Shown here piece after piece: positions 47,761 to 59,768 of a DNA stretch of 64,000 bases. How positions within the stretch are numbered: the first letter of the stretch is position 1; every line of letters begins with the position of its first letter. This DNA comes from Xestospongia bergquistia. Lineage: Eukaryota > Porifera > Demospongiae > Haplosclerida > Petrosiidae. The position numbers and the translations under genes were made by a program. The notes beneath the pieces are model-generated. The model was not told the origin of the DNA and did no database searches. It saw only the letters and a program-made list of their open reading frames with translations. The stretch is from NCBI GenBank assembly GCA_963965975.1, contig OZ014413.1, positions 2,048,501 through 2,112,500 on the forward strand, read 5' to 3'.

Positions 47761-48019
47761 AATTATGCCATGTAGCCATCATACTATTCTCTTTGGTGAT
47801 TCAAAATTTATTTCTTCTTCGATATCAAAAACCTCCAGTTTAGGGAATAAAGTGATGATGATACTAGTTAGATCAACAAAATTAACTCTGAACATTTGCT
47901 CACGGTACGTAGCTGGCGGGATAACATTATTTTTCCATTATTACTATCGAGCGAGAGTCTTAAGCGCTATATATACACCAATGTATAATTAGTAATTACT
48001 ATTTAAGTGTTATACTAAC

Positions 48020-48145
48020 CTTTATTTCTTATTTGATACGGGAATGATCTCTGAATGAGCACCGTTACACTTCTGCAAATACCCCAGCAGATACAGTAAT
48101 TAATCACGTGCCAGTAACATTCCAATATCTATGGTCTGACCAATG
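48020..48145 (-). promoter_or_regulatory. Candidate promoter and untranslated first exon for paralogue 2
   Basis: Counterpart of 32328-32445. CCAAT box 48140-48144, E-box CACGTG 48105-48110, conserved GGTGCTCATTCAGAG, and a donor AAAG/GTTAGT with the exon ending at 48020. It lies about 3.5 kb upstream of the paralogue 2 ATG. Conservation of the donor and both boxes while the rest drifts supports function. No transcript evidence. Confidence 0.45.
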
Positions 48146-48826
48146 AGATTTTAATTGTCACTCCTACTAGTTAAATAAATAAATTATTCATTATAATGAA
48201 TATAAGCTTGAGTGATATTTTTTCTAATTTAAACTGTTCTCAGTGTGAGTTTCAAAATATAGATACTCAAATAAAGTGACAATGAAGACTGAGATAGTGA
48301 TTGTTGAGATTATCATCTTTAATGATCAACCATTTGTAACTAAGTGGTTGTTATCAATAGGTAACCAGTTAAAATACACTTGTTGCATGTTATACCAAAT
48401 CTTGGATTGATCTATATACTTGAGTATAATCAAAAATATTAGTGATACAATTACTGACCTCGAATACTTTAAATTCCATTTGTTAGGCAGCATGACACAT
48501 AATAGATGATGATTTTTAGGGTAGTTCCTTGTGTCTTAAAGTTTGATGTAAAGAGTCTCGTGGAAACTGTTAAATTGATAGATATTAAACAAAATAGACC
48601 AAGAATAATTTACATCTGATATAATGAGTAGAAAAAAACAGAAAGGTGAAATTAAACTAAGAGGAGAAAGACTGATTGAGTAAAAAAGCTTATGAAACTC
48701 TCTGGTAGTAATCAAAATGCTTGTCATTTCAAACCTAATGACAAAAGAATATTAAATTGATTGGTTTGTGATAACAATGAGAAGTAAGTGTTCACATTAC
48801 TATTTCATAACTAATATTTCTTGATA

Positions 48827-49110
48827 TACCGTATAGCGGGATTTATTGGCGACCGATAAAATTTGGTGAATTGATGAATTTTGAAAAATTGCCAAATTAA
48901 ATAACACTCAAAATTTATCATGTAGTCACCACGCCCACATACCTACAATCTGTACACATGAAAGAATCAAACCTGAACTCCATTTTTATTTCATTAAAGT
49001 GGGTGTGGTAACAAGACATGTGCTAAATTCGTTAAATTTAATCTCACCAATTATAAAATTTTACAATTCCACCAAATTTTATCGTCGCCAATAAATCCCA
49101 GTATATGGTA
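48827..49110. mobile_element. 284-bp MITE with terminal inverted repeats
   Basis: Begins TACCGTATAGCGGGATTTAT and ends with the inverted counterpart (AATCCCAGTATATGGTA). The imperfect inverted repeat is about 45 bp and includes GGCGAC and AAAATTTGGTG. The homologous segment of the other duplicate (near 33108) lacks it, giving an empty site. Likely TA target. Confidence 0.85.
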
Positions 49111-50323
49111 CTCTACTTCTTTATCATCTCCTTCCATCATTATTAGGATTTTCATGTTATATTTAGTCACTAACAGTGGTAACTATTGAATGGTCTACAT
49201 AGATACTGTCCTATTAAAGATATACATTATTATAACATTTAATTTGGTTGATAAATTTATTAGTACTTACTTTATTAAGTGAATTTATACATTATAAATG
49301 AGAGAGGACCATCCATCTGTGTTTGTACTCATCCAACAGTTTAATCTATTAAGATAAAAATAAACATTTAATTTAATAATTATGTATATTCTATGCAAAT
49401 GTAAGTACATGTACTACTGCCATCAATATTGAATGTGAAAGTAACAAATACTATATTACAGTTAGACACAAGACCAAGTATCTATGTTACTGAATATTCC
49501 AAAAGTCTTTTATAGCTACCAAGTATGAAGAATAAGGAATCATTGACATGTTCTAAGTTTTAGTAGATATTTCTGTATTTTATACACTTGAAACTGACAA
49601 ATAACATTCCTAAACTATGTATGTCCCTATAAACTCATTATTAGTCAATTTTATTGTTTCCATGGAGTTTGTTGTGATAGTAACTGAGAAATGTTAACCA
49701 CAATACATAAGTACAATAAAGAGCATTATTGCTCTATAAGATATTATATGAAAACAGGTGATAAGATAATTAAGTTTGTTAAAAATGTAATAAAACATAT
49801 TTCTGAAAGTGAAAGTAACAAATAGTACAGGTATATTGACAATGCTCTAGTTACATCTTACCTATTAATATTGACTCCTCCTCCATATTATAGAATACCA
49901 TAGTGTCGGTTTGTGATAGAGAAACATATTTAGATTACACAGAGAGAATGAAGTACCATCTTAAAATTCAGACTAGTCAGGATACATTTCAAGGTTAGGG
50001 GATGTTAATATTTAACCAAAGAATGATACCTACATGGTATAATAAAATATTTATTTAATAAACGGTATAGTTTCTGTTGGTGTTAGTCAGTGAATGTTGT
50101 CATTAATCACCATAATTATATAATCATAAATATAATAAAGTGTAGACTTACATATATAGTCATTGTATTGTAATAAGAGCTTACTTACAATGCATGAAGC
50201 ATTAGAGACAGTGATGTTATGTTAATCAGAGACACATTTAAATGTATGTTCATACTGGGAAAATGACTAAGGAACACTAAGGTAATATAAACAAACCACT
50301 CTATGGCAACAAACTTGATTACC

Positions 50324-53300
50324 TTATTTTCGAGATGAATGATCTCTACGAGGCTGATCACTTCTTTTTGTCCTTTCTGTTACAATATAACATGATAGAA
50401 CATTTTCTAAAGATGTACCATATTCTTTTTCTTTCTCTCTGTATGACCTCCCCTTTGCAGGTTCTTTGTTATATCTACTTGATGTGTCATACAACTTTCT
50501 CCTGGGTGTGTGCTCACCAGAAGATATCAATTCAGGACTTGCTTGTTTACATCTTTCTAAAGGAAAAGTGATATTCATATAAACACAATACAGCTATTTA
50601 CTTTTATGTTTTTGTTCTCTTGGTGGTGACAGAGACAGTCTTTCTCTATATCCTTTTTTCAGATAAGATTTCTTATTTAAAGGTTCTTTGCCATATTTAG
50701 TTGATGTGTCATACAACTTTCTCCTGGGTGTGTGCTCACCAGAAGATATCAATTCAGGATTTGTTCTTTTACTTCCTGTAAAGGAAAAGTGATATTCATA
50801 TAAACACAATACTGTTATTTACTTTTATGTTTTTGTCCTCTTGGTGGTGACCGAGACAGTCTTTCTCTATATCCTTTTTTCAGATAAGATTTCTTATTTA
50901 AAGGTTCTTTGCCATATTTAGATGATGTGTCAGGTGATATGTATCTATGCTGATGTTTTGTTCTTCTAGGACTAAGAGTTTCATATTCCAACTGTTCCGA
51001 ACCTGATTCCTCTGATGTAGACCTCCTTCTTTTCCCTGTGATAAAAACAAAATTAGGAAATACTGATTGATAAACATGTGCCAAACAGTACTATAATCAT
51101 TTAGGACCATGTGGTTTGCATCTACAGTTTGCTTTATTCCATTGTTGTATAAACATCTCTGATGCTCCCTAAGCTAATATGTTACAATATGACATTAACA
51201 TACAATTATAGGATGATTTATTAAGTATAGTCATCATCACCTTTGTTTCTTGATTTGAATTCCTTCTGTGTTGATGATGAAGACATACTAGTACGAGATC
51301 CTTTTCTTTTCAGAGAAATTTCTCTAAGTGGTAGTTTATGTTCATTTGGGTTGATACTTAAAATATGTTCTCGTATTTCATTAGCAACTGCTTTCTTTTC
51401 CACAATTGGACCCTCTACTGCAGAAATGATACTGTTCCAAGTCACTTTTGTAGTGCACTGATCCATCCAACATTGTAATACTGATGATAACTTATTTTTA
51501 TTTTCTAAATTATTTTGTAATAGACTCATTAATACTGTATTAGGGACTCCTAATGCTTCTCCAATGCTTTGCCATTGATCACTAATACAAGCCAGCAAAT
51601 TAAGAAGATCTTGTTTCTTTGGTTTTGAATGAAATATGTCATCTATTAATACATAACATTAAATAAATAAAATAAAGTATACTTGAACATACAAATTATA
51701 AATTGTTATTATCATTATGTTAACCTGATTTAGACAATGATGACTTTAAATGACCTTGTTTTTCTTTTTGTTTAATGTGAGACTAAAGAAAGTATACAAT
51801 AATTACTGATCACTGTTATCTTCATCATCTTACCTCATTAATCCATATAGTATGTTGTTCTAACAGAGGAATAAAACCATTTCCATGAACACATCTAGCA
51901 GCTACAGGATCAGGATGTTCACATATAGCAGGATGAGGAAGTAAAGATTCACAAACAGTACATGGAAAACCAAAGAAGTGGTGTGTCTTGTTTGTATAAT
52001 GTAGAGACTCAGTTACAATCTGTATACTGTTGTTAAGAGTTTTATATACAGCAAAACAGAGTTCTGATAAAGGTAACGCTTCACTAATTTTGGGTATACG
52101 ATTGATTAATATCTCAAAGTAAGTGGCTCGACTAATAAGTGTAATCTTGTCATAACATTTACCAACCAAGAAGGTGATCTTGTTACGATAGTGAGGTGGT
52201 TTGTCTAATGTCCATTTTAGTTCTGATTGTTGTGTTGTACTTATCAAATGAACTACTAAACAACAGAACATACCTACAGGACAGTAACCACATTCAAAGT
52301 AAATTAACAATGGACCAGGAAACATGGAGAGATTTCCAATATCTTGTTCAAGGGTAGTAGGCTTAAGAGCACAAGGCAAGAAGTAGTAGTTCTCATTTTT
52401 AAGACCTTTCATAGGACCAGCTATAATATGGAGATGCTTTAATAGAGATACAAGTTTTAATGGAGTCAGAGGATCATCATTTCTTAAAAACAGCCTTCTT
52501 AGAGTTGACTCTGAGAATTGGCCTATAGTATGAAACCTTTCTTCGCTACCAGGTCTTTGTATTCCTCTAAAAGTAAAGCTGGATGTTATTAATTGAGTGA
52601 TCCGATCAAAAACAAGTTGAAGGTCAGTGATGACAATGTCTTCTAACTCTTTAACCTTGGGGTAATACATGATACTACCCACTCTGTGATGTAAAAACCA
52701 CAATGATGACATGAACTCATCTCTGTCAGATATACCACACTTCTTAGCAAGCTCATAACAGGTATCTAGTTTGAAAATAGACTTCTTACTCTTTCGTAAC
52801 AATACATTAAAACTACACCAAGATACTGGAATATATAACTCATTAAAGTTTGTCAAAATAATATTATGTAAAGCTGTTCGTAAATGTTCAATATTCTTTT
52901 GGTCTCTAATTGTATCAAGAGCAAATATAACCTGTTCTTTACTAGAAAATTGGACCAAATTCTCATGAAATAGTTCAACACTGTCTTGTATCTTCAATTT
53001 AAGTTGTTCATTAACTTCAGACACTTTACTTTCATCAACACAATCTCTGTGAGTAGCAATGAGAAATGCAGCAGGTTCTGAATCATCTTTAACTGGTAAT
53101 TCATCAAATGTCCATCCAATTGTGTTTTGTCTTAAACAAGCTATACTAGCTAATGAACGAAAGATAGCTTCTTCAAGTGTGAAAGATGATTCATAAGGTT
53201 CTAAATCATCATTGCTTGATCTATAAGTGATTTTGAAACAACTTCTGATGTCATCTGTAAGTTTAAAAGTGATTAAATTGATAGCTGGACCACTGATAAG

Positions 53301-56300
53301 TGCTGGTAAGATTTCATGAAACTCAGGTTGTCCTCCAGTATCAATAATGTGTAACAAAGCATGGCTACTCTCACTGATCTGTTCTGATGTACCTGTGTCC
53401 TCCATCTTAGCTCTATTAATAACATAATTAGTTAGTACAGTTTCTGATAAAGTTTGAACAGCTTTTATATTAGAAGATATAACTGGTTTTTCATCAATGA
53501 CGTCTAAAGTCATGTAGTTCCTGTCACCATTTTCATTGTCATCATGTATGTAAGTCACAATGTCATCTTGTGTTTCCATGTTTTCTGAATTGACCGAAGA
53601 GTTGTAAACGTTGTCATGGCTCTTGCCACTGTCTTCAACTAGTTGATCATTTTCATTGATGTGTTTTAAGTTTAAAATTGAATTTCCAATATCACTAGAG
53701 ACAGGCTTTGCTAAAGTACTACTTAATACTCTTTCAAAAAGATAAACAGCTTCTTCATCCAAATCATGTTTTTTCCATTTGCTAACATTATCTTCTAGTC
53801 CAGAGACTATGGCACTTACTTGTTGTAGTTTCCGGAATGATTTAACTTGTATGGCTGAATCAACCACACCAGTACTGTTACAAGGTTCTAAAAGAGTCTC
53901 ATTGAGTAACCTCTTCTTCAATGTACTTTTACCAGAACCAGGTGGTCCAGTTAAAATACATTTTACAGCACGTAAACATATCACTCCACTGCTTTTCAAT
54001 GCCTGTTGAAACTTGTTATGGTACTCTAGTAATCTTCGTAATTCATCATCATAATTTACATCAGTCAATGACACAAGTGTTTGGCATTCTGGATGACTAA
54101 TAAAATATTTAACTAGAAGATTGTTCTTTAAATTACAAGCAATTTGTAAAGGAGAATGATTTGATTGACCCTTAGCATTAATGTCACAACCAGCTTCTTC
54201 GACTAGATACCTCACTAACGCTACATTGCCATAAAATCTACATGCTATATGAAGTGGTCTGTTGTCATCTTTGTCTCTAGCTTCACGGTTACATTCTTGT
54301 TTAGAAGTCAGAAACTTCACAATTTCTAATTCATTTTGGTAACAAGCCCAGTGGAGTGAAATGTAGTCATTTTGTCCCTTAGCATTAATGTCACAACCTG
54401 CTTTTTCAACTAGATACCTCACTAACTCTACATTGCCAGAAATTCTACATGCTATATGAAGTGGTCTGTTGCCATCTTTGGCTCTAGCTTCACGGTTACA
54501 TTCTTGTTTAGAACTCAGAAACTTCACAGTTTCTAATTGACTTTCTGCACAAGCCCAGTGGAGAGAAGTGTAGTTACCATTTCCTTTAGCATTAATATCA
54601 CAACCTGCTTCTTCGACTAGATACCTCACTAATTCTACATTACCAGACAATGTACATGCTATATGAAGTGGTCTGTTGCTACTTTCATCTTCAGCTTCAC
54701 GATTACATTCAGGTTTAGAAGTCAGAAACTTCACAATTTCTAATTGATTTTTGTGACAAGCAATGTGGAGGGATGTGTAGCCATTTTGTCCCTTAGCATT
54801 AATGTCACAACCTGCTTCTTCAACTAGATACCTAACTAACTTTACATTGCCAGAAAATGTACATGCTATATGAAGCGGTCTGCCGCCATCTTTTTCTTCA
54901 GTCTCATGATTACATTCAGCTATAGAAGTTAGGAACTTCACAATTTCTAATTGATTTCTGTTACAAGCCCAGTGGAGGGAAGTGTAGTCCTTGTGTCCCT
55001 TAGCATTAATGTCACAACCTGCTTCTTTGACTAGATACCTCACTAACTCTACATTGCCCGAAAAACCACAGGCAATATGAAGTGGCCTGTTGTCATCTTT
55101 GTCTCTAGCTTCATGGTTACATTCTTGTTTAAAAGTCAGAAACTTCACAATTTCTAATTGATTTTGGTAACAAGCCCAGTGGAGTGAAGTGTAGTCATTT
55201 TGTCCCTTAGCATTAATGTCACAACCTGCTTCTTCGACTAGATACCTCACTAACTCTACATTGTCATAAAATCTACATGCTATATGAAGTGGTCTGTTGC
55301 CATCTTTGGCTCTAGCTTCACGGTTACATTCTTGTTTAGAACTCAGAAACTTCACAATTTCTAATTGATTTTCTGCACAAGCCCAGTGGAGAGAAGTGTA
55401 GCTACTATTTCCTTTAGCATTAATATCACAACCTGCTTCTTCGACTAGATACCTCACTAATTCTACATTACCAGACAATGTACATGCTATATGAAGTGGT
55501 CTGTTGCTACTTTCATCTCCAGCTTCACGATTACATTCAGGTTTAGAAGTCAGGAACTTCACAATTTCTAATTGATTTTTTTGACAAGCTATGTGGAGGG
55601 ATGTGTAGCCATTTTGTCGCTTAGCATTAATGTCACAACCTGCTTCTTCAACTAGATACCTCACTAACTTTACATTACCAGAAAATATACATGCTATATG
55701 AAGTGGTCTGTTGTCATTTTTGTCTTTAGTCTCATGATTACATTCAGCTTTAGAAGTTAGGAACTTCACAATTTCTAATTGATTTCTGTTACAAGCCCAG
55801 TGGAGGGAAGTGTAGTCCTTGTGTCCCTTAGCATTAATGTCACAACCTGCTTCTTCGACTAGATACTTCACTAACTCTACATTGCCTGAAAAAGCACAGG
55901 CAATATGAAGTGGCCTGTTACCATCATTATCTATTCTCTCTATATTATATTTAATGTTATTAATGAGATATTTAACAATTTTCATATCACCTAATGAAAC
56001 AGAGTAATGTAAAGGAAAGAATGATGTAATATCAAGCCATTGAACAATATTATCTTTGATTACAAGATTAGCTAAGGCCATATGATTCTCTTCAATCACT
56101 CTGTCCATAAAATTTCTAAAAGATATTCTCTTCAGTAACAGTGTCATTATTTCCCAAGTTGAAACTTTCACACACTGATAGATATTATCTGGAGATAGTA
56201 CAATCGCTTGACTACACACAAATGAAACAATGTCTAAATGTTGATTTATACAAGCATAATAAAGAGGGGTGTGTCCATGTATATCATGACATGACTCGAA

Positions 56301-56606
56301 GCCATCTTGATGCTGAACAAATAAGAATCTAACAAACTCAAGTTTACCAGCGATACATGCTAAATGAAGTAGAGTTGAGCCCTCATAATTAACTAAGGAG
56401 CCACAATCCACTATACCAGAGATACTAATAAGGTACTCTAAAACCTCTAATCTACATTGAACAGAACTACAGCACAAGTGAAATAAAGTGTTCCCTTGAT
56501 CATCACGTATGTGAGGAGAAGCTCCAAGTTCAATAAGTCTCTTGATATTTTCCAGATCACCTCTAGTACAGGCAGTACAAAGTTCAGTTGCTAAATATGA
56601 CTCCAT
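50324..56606 (-). CDS. Ankyrin / Roc-COR GTPase / Death protein with arginine-serine tail (paralogue 3)
   Basis: Exons: 51834-56606 (4773 nt), 51241-51643, 50823-51035, 50602-50775 and 50324-50556, totalling 5796 nt or 1931 residues. A small exon at 51725-51782, used in paralogue 2, is also present but including it breaks the frame. Exon 1 has diverged ankyrin repeats to about residue 215, eight to nine paired-ankyrin units to about 860, P-loop GPPGSGKST near 887, DTGGQPEFHE near 1090, THRD near 1187, COR (WFLHHRVGSIMYYPK) and FPCTVCESLLPHPAIC. The next exon is a Death domain (LLACISDQWQSIGEALGVP, VLQCWMDQ, TWNSIISAV). The last three exons are homologous arginine/serine-rich tails with the repeated motif YGKEPLNKKSYLKKGYRE. 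The start is MESYLATELC at 56606; longer upstream reading runs through a 3' splice acceptor. Confidence 0.78.
50602..51035 (-). repeat. Tandemly duplicated tail exons
   Basis: The exons at 50823-51035 and 50602-50775 share almost identical ends (YGKEPLNKKSYLKKGYRE then SPPR-QKHK) with identical following donors. The exons at 50602-50775 and 50324-50556 share near-identical beginnings (PELISSGEHTPRRKLYDTS). The three arose by exon duplication and exchange. All inner junctions are phase 1. Confidence 0.9.
54180..55940 (-). repeat. Ankyrin-coding 207-bp units with a four-unit (828-bp) higher-order period
   Basis: Paired-ankyrin units in paralogue 3 are more diverged than in paralogue 2. Their subtypes recur in order: HKDY, QNGY, N-x-x-Y, QNDY, then again HKDY, QNGY, N-x-x-Y, QNDY. 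This points to duplication of a block of four units, followed by divergence (KPECNREA, KQECNREARAKD and similar signatures pair up). Confidence 0.85.
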
Positions 56607-58418
56607 TGTTAACTTGGTTACTATAAAATATAATAAGCACATGATATTCCTTATTAATCCAAGTAATTAGTGACTAAATTTTAGACAACTCAAATGTTTG
56701 TACTATATAGTAGATATAGTATGCTGTGACTTTTCTCTTAGAGATGTACTGATTTGTTGACACATGTGACCATATTGTGTAAAACCTAAAATAAATTATG
56801 TCATTGTTGTCTTTAGTTAATAAAGTTCAATAAAAAGTGAGTGTTCTACTTTACAACAGAATATATCAACATGGTATTTAATTTGGTAATTTACCTAATC
56901 AAAAATTTCGAAAAATTAAATAACACTTATGTTCTGTAAAATTTTAACACAGCAATCAATTTTTTTGATGTATATTAGCAAAAAATTATATCAACATGGC
57001 AGCATTCAATTTGGCAATTTACTTAGTTAAAAATTCCAAAACTAAAACTAATTGAAATAACATCATGTTCTGTAATATTTTGACACTACGATCATATAGT
57101 TGTTTGATGTACTTTGGCCAAAAAATATGAAAAAGGAATTATTCTCCTATCATTGGAAAGTATACTTTGGTTCATTATTATATATAACAATGTAAGCCCT
57201 TCTCTTGGATAAAAGTTGTTTCAAAATGACACAATTCATACAAGCTTGTAAGTGTTTAAGAAGTTGAAAAATCCTACAATGAATGTTATTCAATAATGTT
57301 TGTTTCATTACAATGGAAGCTCTTCTCTTGACTAAAAGTTGCTTCAAAAAATAACAGAAGATTGTAAGCAGTTTAACAAAACTACAATGAATGTTAGTGT
57401 GTATAGATGAATATAGAAGATCTATAAAGTCTTATAGTTTATATTAACAGTATATTGGAGTTTATTGGACAAGTAAATATATTATCTAGTTGTTTAACAC
57501 AACTAAAGTCTTTTGCTAGTTAATGATTTTAGAAACAGGTTCACTAAATTTCAGTACTCAAGTTTATTCCTAGTCTGAGTTATAAAGTTGAGTGAAGTAT
57601 CAAACTCAAAACTAAACATAGAACTTACAGTTTAGAGAAAGTAGCATACTATCATTATGTCAATGTAGTTGAATTATGTTAAAATGTCTTTTTTCTAAAA
57701 TTGAATACTTTAAATGGTTTAAAAGGCTTTTCAGTTACTATGTTTGTTGTAGCCTGTTTTTAAAGGGCCAATAGCTTTGAAACAAGCTAGCCAGCTATAA
57801 AATATGTTAGCACAATTATATTCAAGACAAATATGTATGACTTGTTTTAATCACGAACAGGAGTTAAAGAAAGCCAATAGCGTGTAAAAGACAGCCAGCT
57901 GATACTCTAGCTCAAAAAGGTTGACATTAATTTAATGTTTTTATTTGTTTAAAGAGTATAAGATCAAATAAAAAATACAATTCAAAAATAGCTGTCATAT
58001 TTAATTTTATTTATGGTCATCAAGATCAGAAACCAACTTATTCTTTTCCCTACACTGTTTTAATCATAACATAAAATTTATCCAGTAAATAAAAATGATT
58101 GCTAGCTTTTTCACAACTATTGATTTAGCTGTAAATTGGGTTGTACTAGTTTAAAACACATTCACTCGCTTTAAAACTGGTTAGCTGGAATGTAACATCT
58201 ATACTACAAGACACGAAACAGTTACATGATTGTCTAATGTGATTTGCATGTTTTTTGTAGTTTTTTTTGGACCACAAACTCATGCATAATTATTAACCAA
58301 AACACATTTATAGCGACATATTTTACATTAACACTAGTATATTTCTATTGAGCTAGGTTCTCTTCTTTGTTGATGCACGAAGAACACTTATTAGAGCTAC
58401 AAAAATTATATATTAGTA
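56607..58418. other. Upstream flank of paralogue 3
   Basis: Homologous to the flanks of the other two paralogues, with the same acceptor above the ATG. An internal partial repeat (about 56880 and 57000, GGTATTTAATTTGGTAATTT-like) shows local duplication. No coding sequence. The flank is interrupted by the pogo-like remnant at 58419. Confidence 0.55.
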
Positions 58419-58878
58419 CAGTGCAACATCACTAGTAAGTACCCATGATAGTAGGTACACTCGGATACTGCATACTAAAATCACATGACACAACAACCAC
58501 TGTAACTACATGCCATACAAAGTATACCTGTTAACACATACACTGTTAATACGTATTTTCTTATAAACTGCACTATTAATTACTACACCATGTGCAAATA
58601 AATTGCTTATCACGTACTTATGGTCACGTGTCTGAGAGGGAAAAAAATGGCAAAATCGAAGAAGTCAATCTCTTTTGGACAAAAGCTAGATATTATCACT
58701 GAAAAAGGGGAAACTCAGGCATCTGTTTGTCGATGTCCTACTGTGTCTGAGTACCACCTGGCTTTAGATGTTGTGAAACGGTTCATTACATGTAATGGAG
58801 AGAGCCCTCACCTTCAAGCATTCAGCTGCTTGGATGATTTAGTACACTCTGTTCAACGTAAAAGTAAAAAACAAACTT
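58419..58878 (+). pseudogene. pogo/Tigger-type transposon remnant
   Basis: Left end CAGTGCAACATCACTAG is preceded by TA, as in pogo-group elements. An open frame (58620-58898) begins with MAKSKKSISFGQKLDIITEK, a pogo/CENP-B-type helix-turn-helix start, then jumps after SVCR to PTVSEYHLALDVVKRFI, which looks like the transposase C-terminal tail. The catalytic core is deleted and the right terminal repeat is missing. The paralogous flank near 30787 shows the uninterrupted TATATTAGTATATAG. Confidence 0.7.
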
Positions 58879-59310
58879 TATATATAACATTAGAGTGAAG
58901 TTTTAAACTCAAAACTGAATAGATAACCCAGTTTAGAGAAAGTAGCATACTATCAATATGCCAATTGAATACTTTAAAAGACTTGTCAGTGACCATTAAT
59001 ATATATGGTACAGCCTGATTATTAATTTTGGTCTGTTTAAGCCAACAGCTTTTTTTAATTGTGAATAGGACCTAAAAAAAGTCAATACCATCTAAAAAAC
59101 ATCCAGCTGGTACTCTAGCTTTAAAACGTCTACATGTTATAATATGTTTTTAATTTATTTTTAAGACCATTATATGAAAATAAAATACAAAAATAGCTGT
59201 CACATGTAATTCTATTAACATCATCAAGGTCAGAAACCAATTTATACTTTCTTCTACACTGTTTTAATCGTAACATTTTCTTTCAGTAAATAAAAATGGT
59301 TGCTAATAAC
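58879..59310. other. Second partial copy of the duplicated upstream flank
   Basis: Starts TATATAACATTAGAGTGAAG, matching 45170 and 30195, and follows 45170-45640 closely, with deletions. It therefore repeats material already present at about 57600-58400. No gene. Confidence 0.6.
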
Positions 59311-59768
59311 TTTGATTATACTCAAGTATGTAGACCAATCCAGGTCCTAATGTAACATACAACAAGTATATTATGACTGGTCTCCTATTGAGATAACAAC
59401 AACTTAGTTACTTATGATTAATCGTGAAAGATAATCTCTACAGTCGCTACCTCCATCTTTATTATCACTTAATTTGAAAAAAAAAATTATCGTGAAACTC
59501 ACTGAGAACTGCTAGAGGAACATCACTTTATTTAAAATTCATAGTAATGAATAATTTATTTACTTAATTAGTAGGATGTGAGATCTGAAATCTGATTGGT
59601 CAGACCATAGGTATTAGAGTGGAAGTGGCATGTGATTACTGTTATTAGCTGAGAAGCGTACGAGGATAAGAAGTGTAGCGGTGCCATTCGGAGGTTATTG
59701 TCGTGCCAGTCTGGAAAATTAAAGGTTAGTGTAATACTTAAATAGTAATTACAAATTGGTATATAGCG
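59311..59768 (-). repeat. Inverted copy of the promoter-bearing segment
   Basis: Reverse complement of about 32281-32711 (and of the related segment near 47970-48430), running from the TATACTCAAG block to AAATTGGTATATAGCGCTT. It ends abruptly at 59768, where flank homologous to 30500-30640 begins. This is the only copy in this orientation. Confidence 0.85.
59594..59724 (+). promoter_or_regulatory. Inverted copy of the candidate promoter
   Basis: Has the ATTGG (CCAAT) box at 59595-59599, the E-box position changed from CACGTG to CATGTG (59629-59634), and the donor AAAG/GTTAGT with exon end 59724. It points right, away from paralogue 3, so it cannot drive that gene in the way proposed for paralogues 1 and 2. 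Confidence 0.4.

Larger units (their letters stand above)
47761..50323. other. Duplicated 3'/intergenic segment between paralogues 2 and 3
   Basis: About 47761-49430 is homologous to 32090-33430 and includes the candidate promoter at 48020-48145 and a MITE at 48827-49110. The remaining 0.9 kb up to the stop of paralogue 3 is AT-rich; a minus-strand AATAAA (50050-50055) is the only poly(A)-like signal, about 270 bp past the stop. No other gene seen. Confidence 0.55.

Noticed and set aside
56607-56642. N-terminal extension of paralogue 3 upstream of MESYLATELC
   Set aside because: It runs back through a TTTTATAG acceptor that is shared by the other two paralogues, so it is intron.
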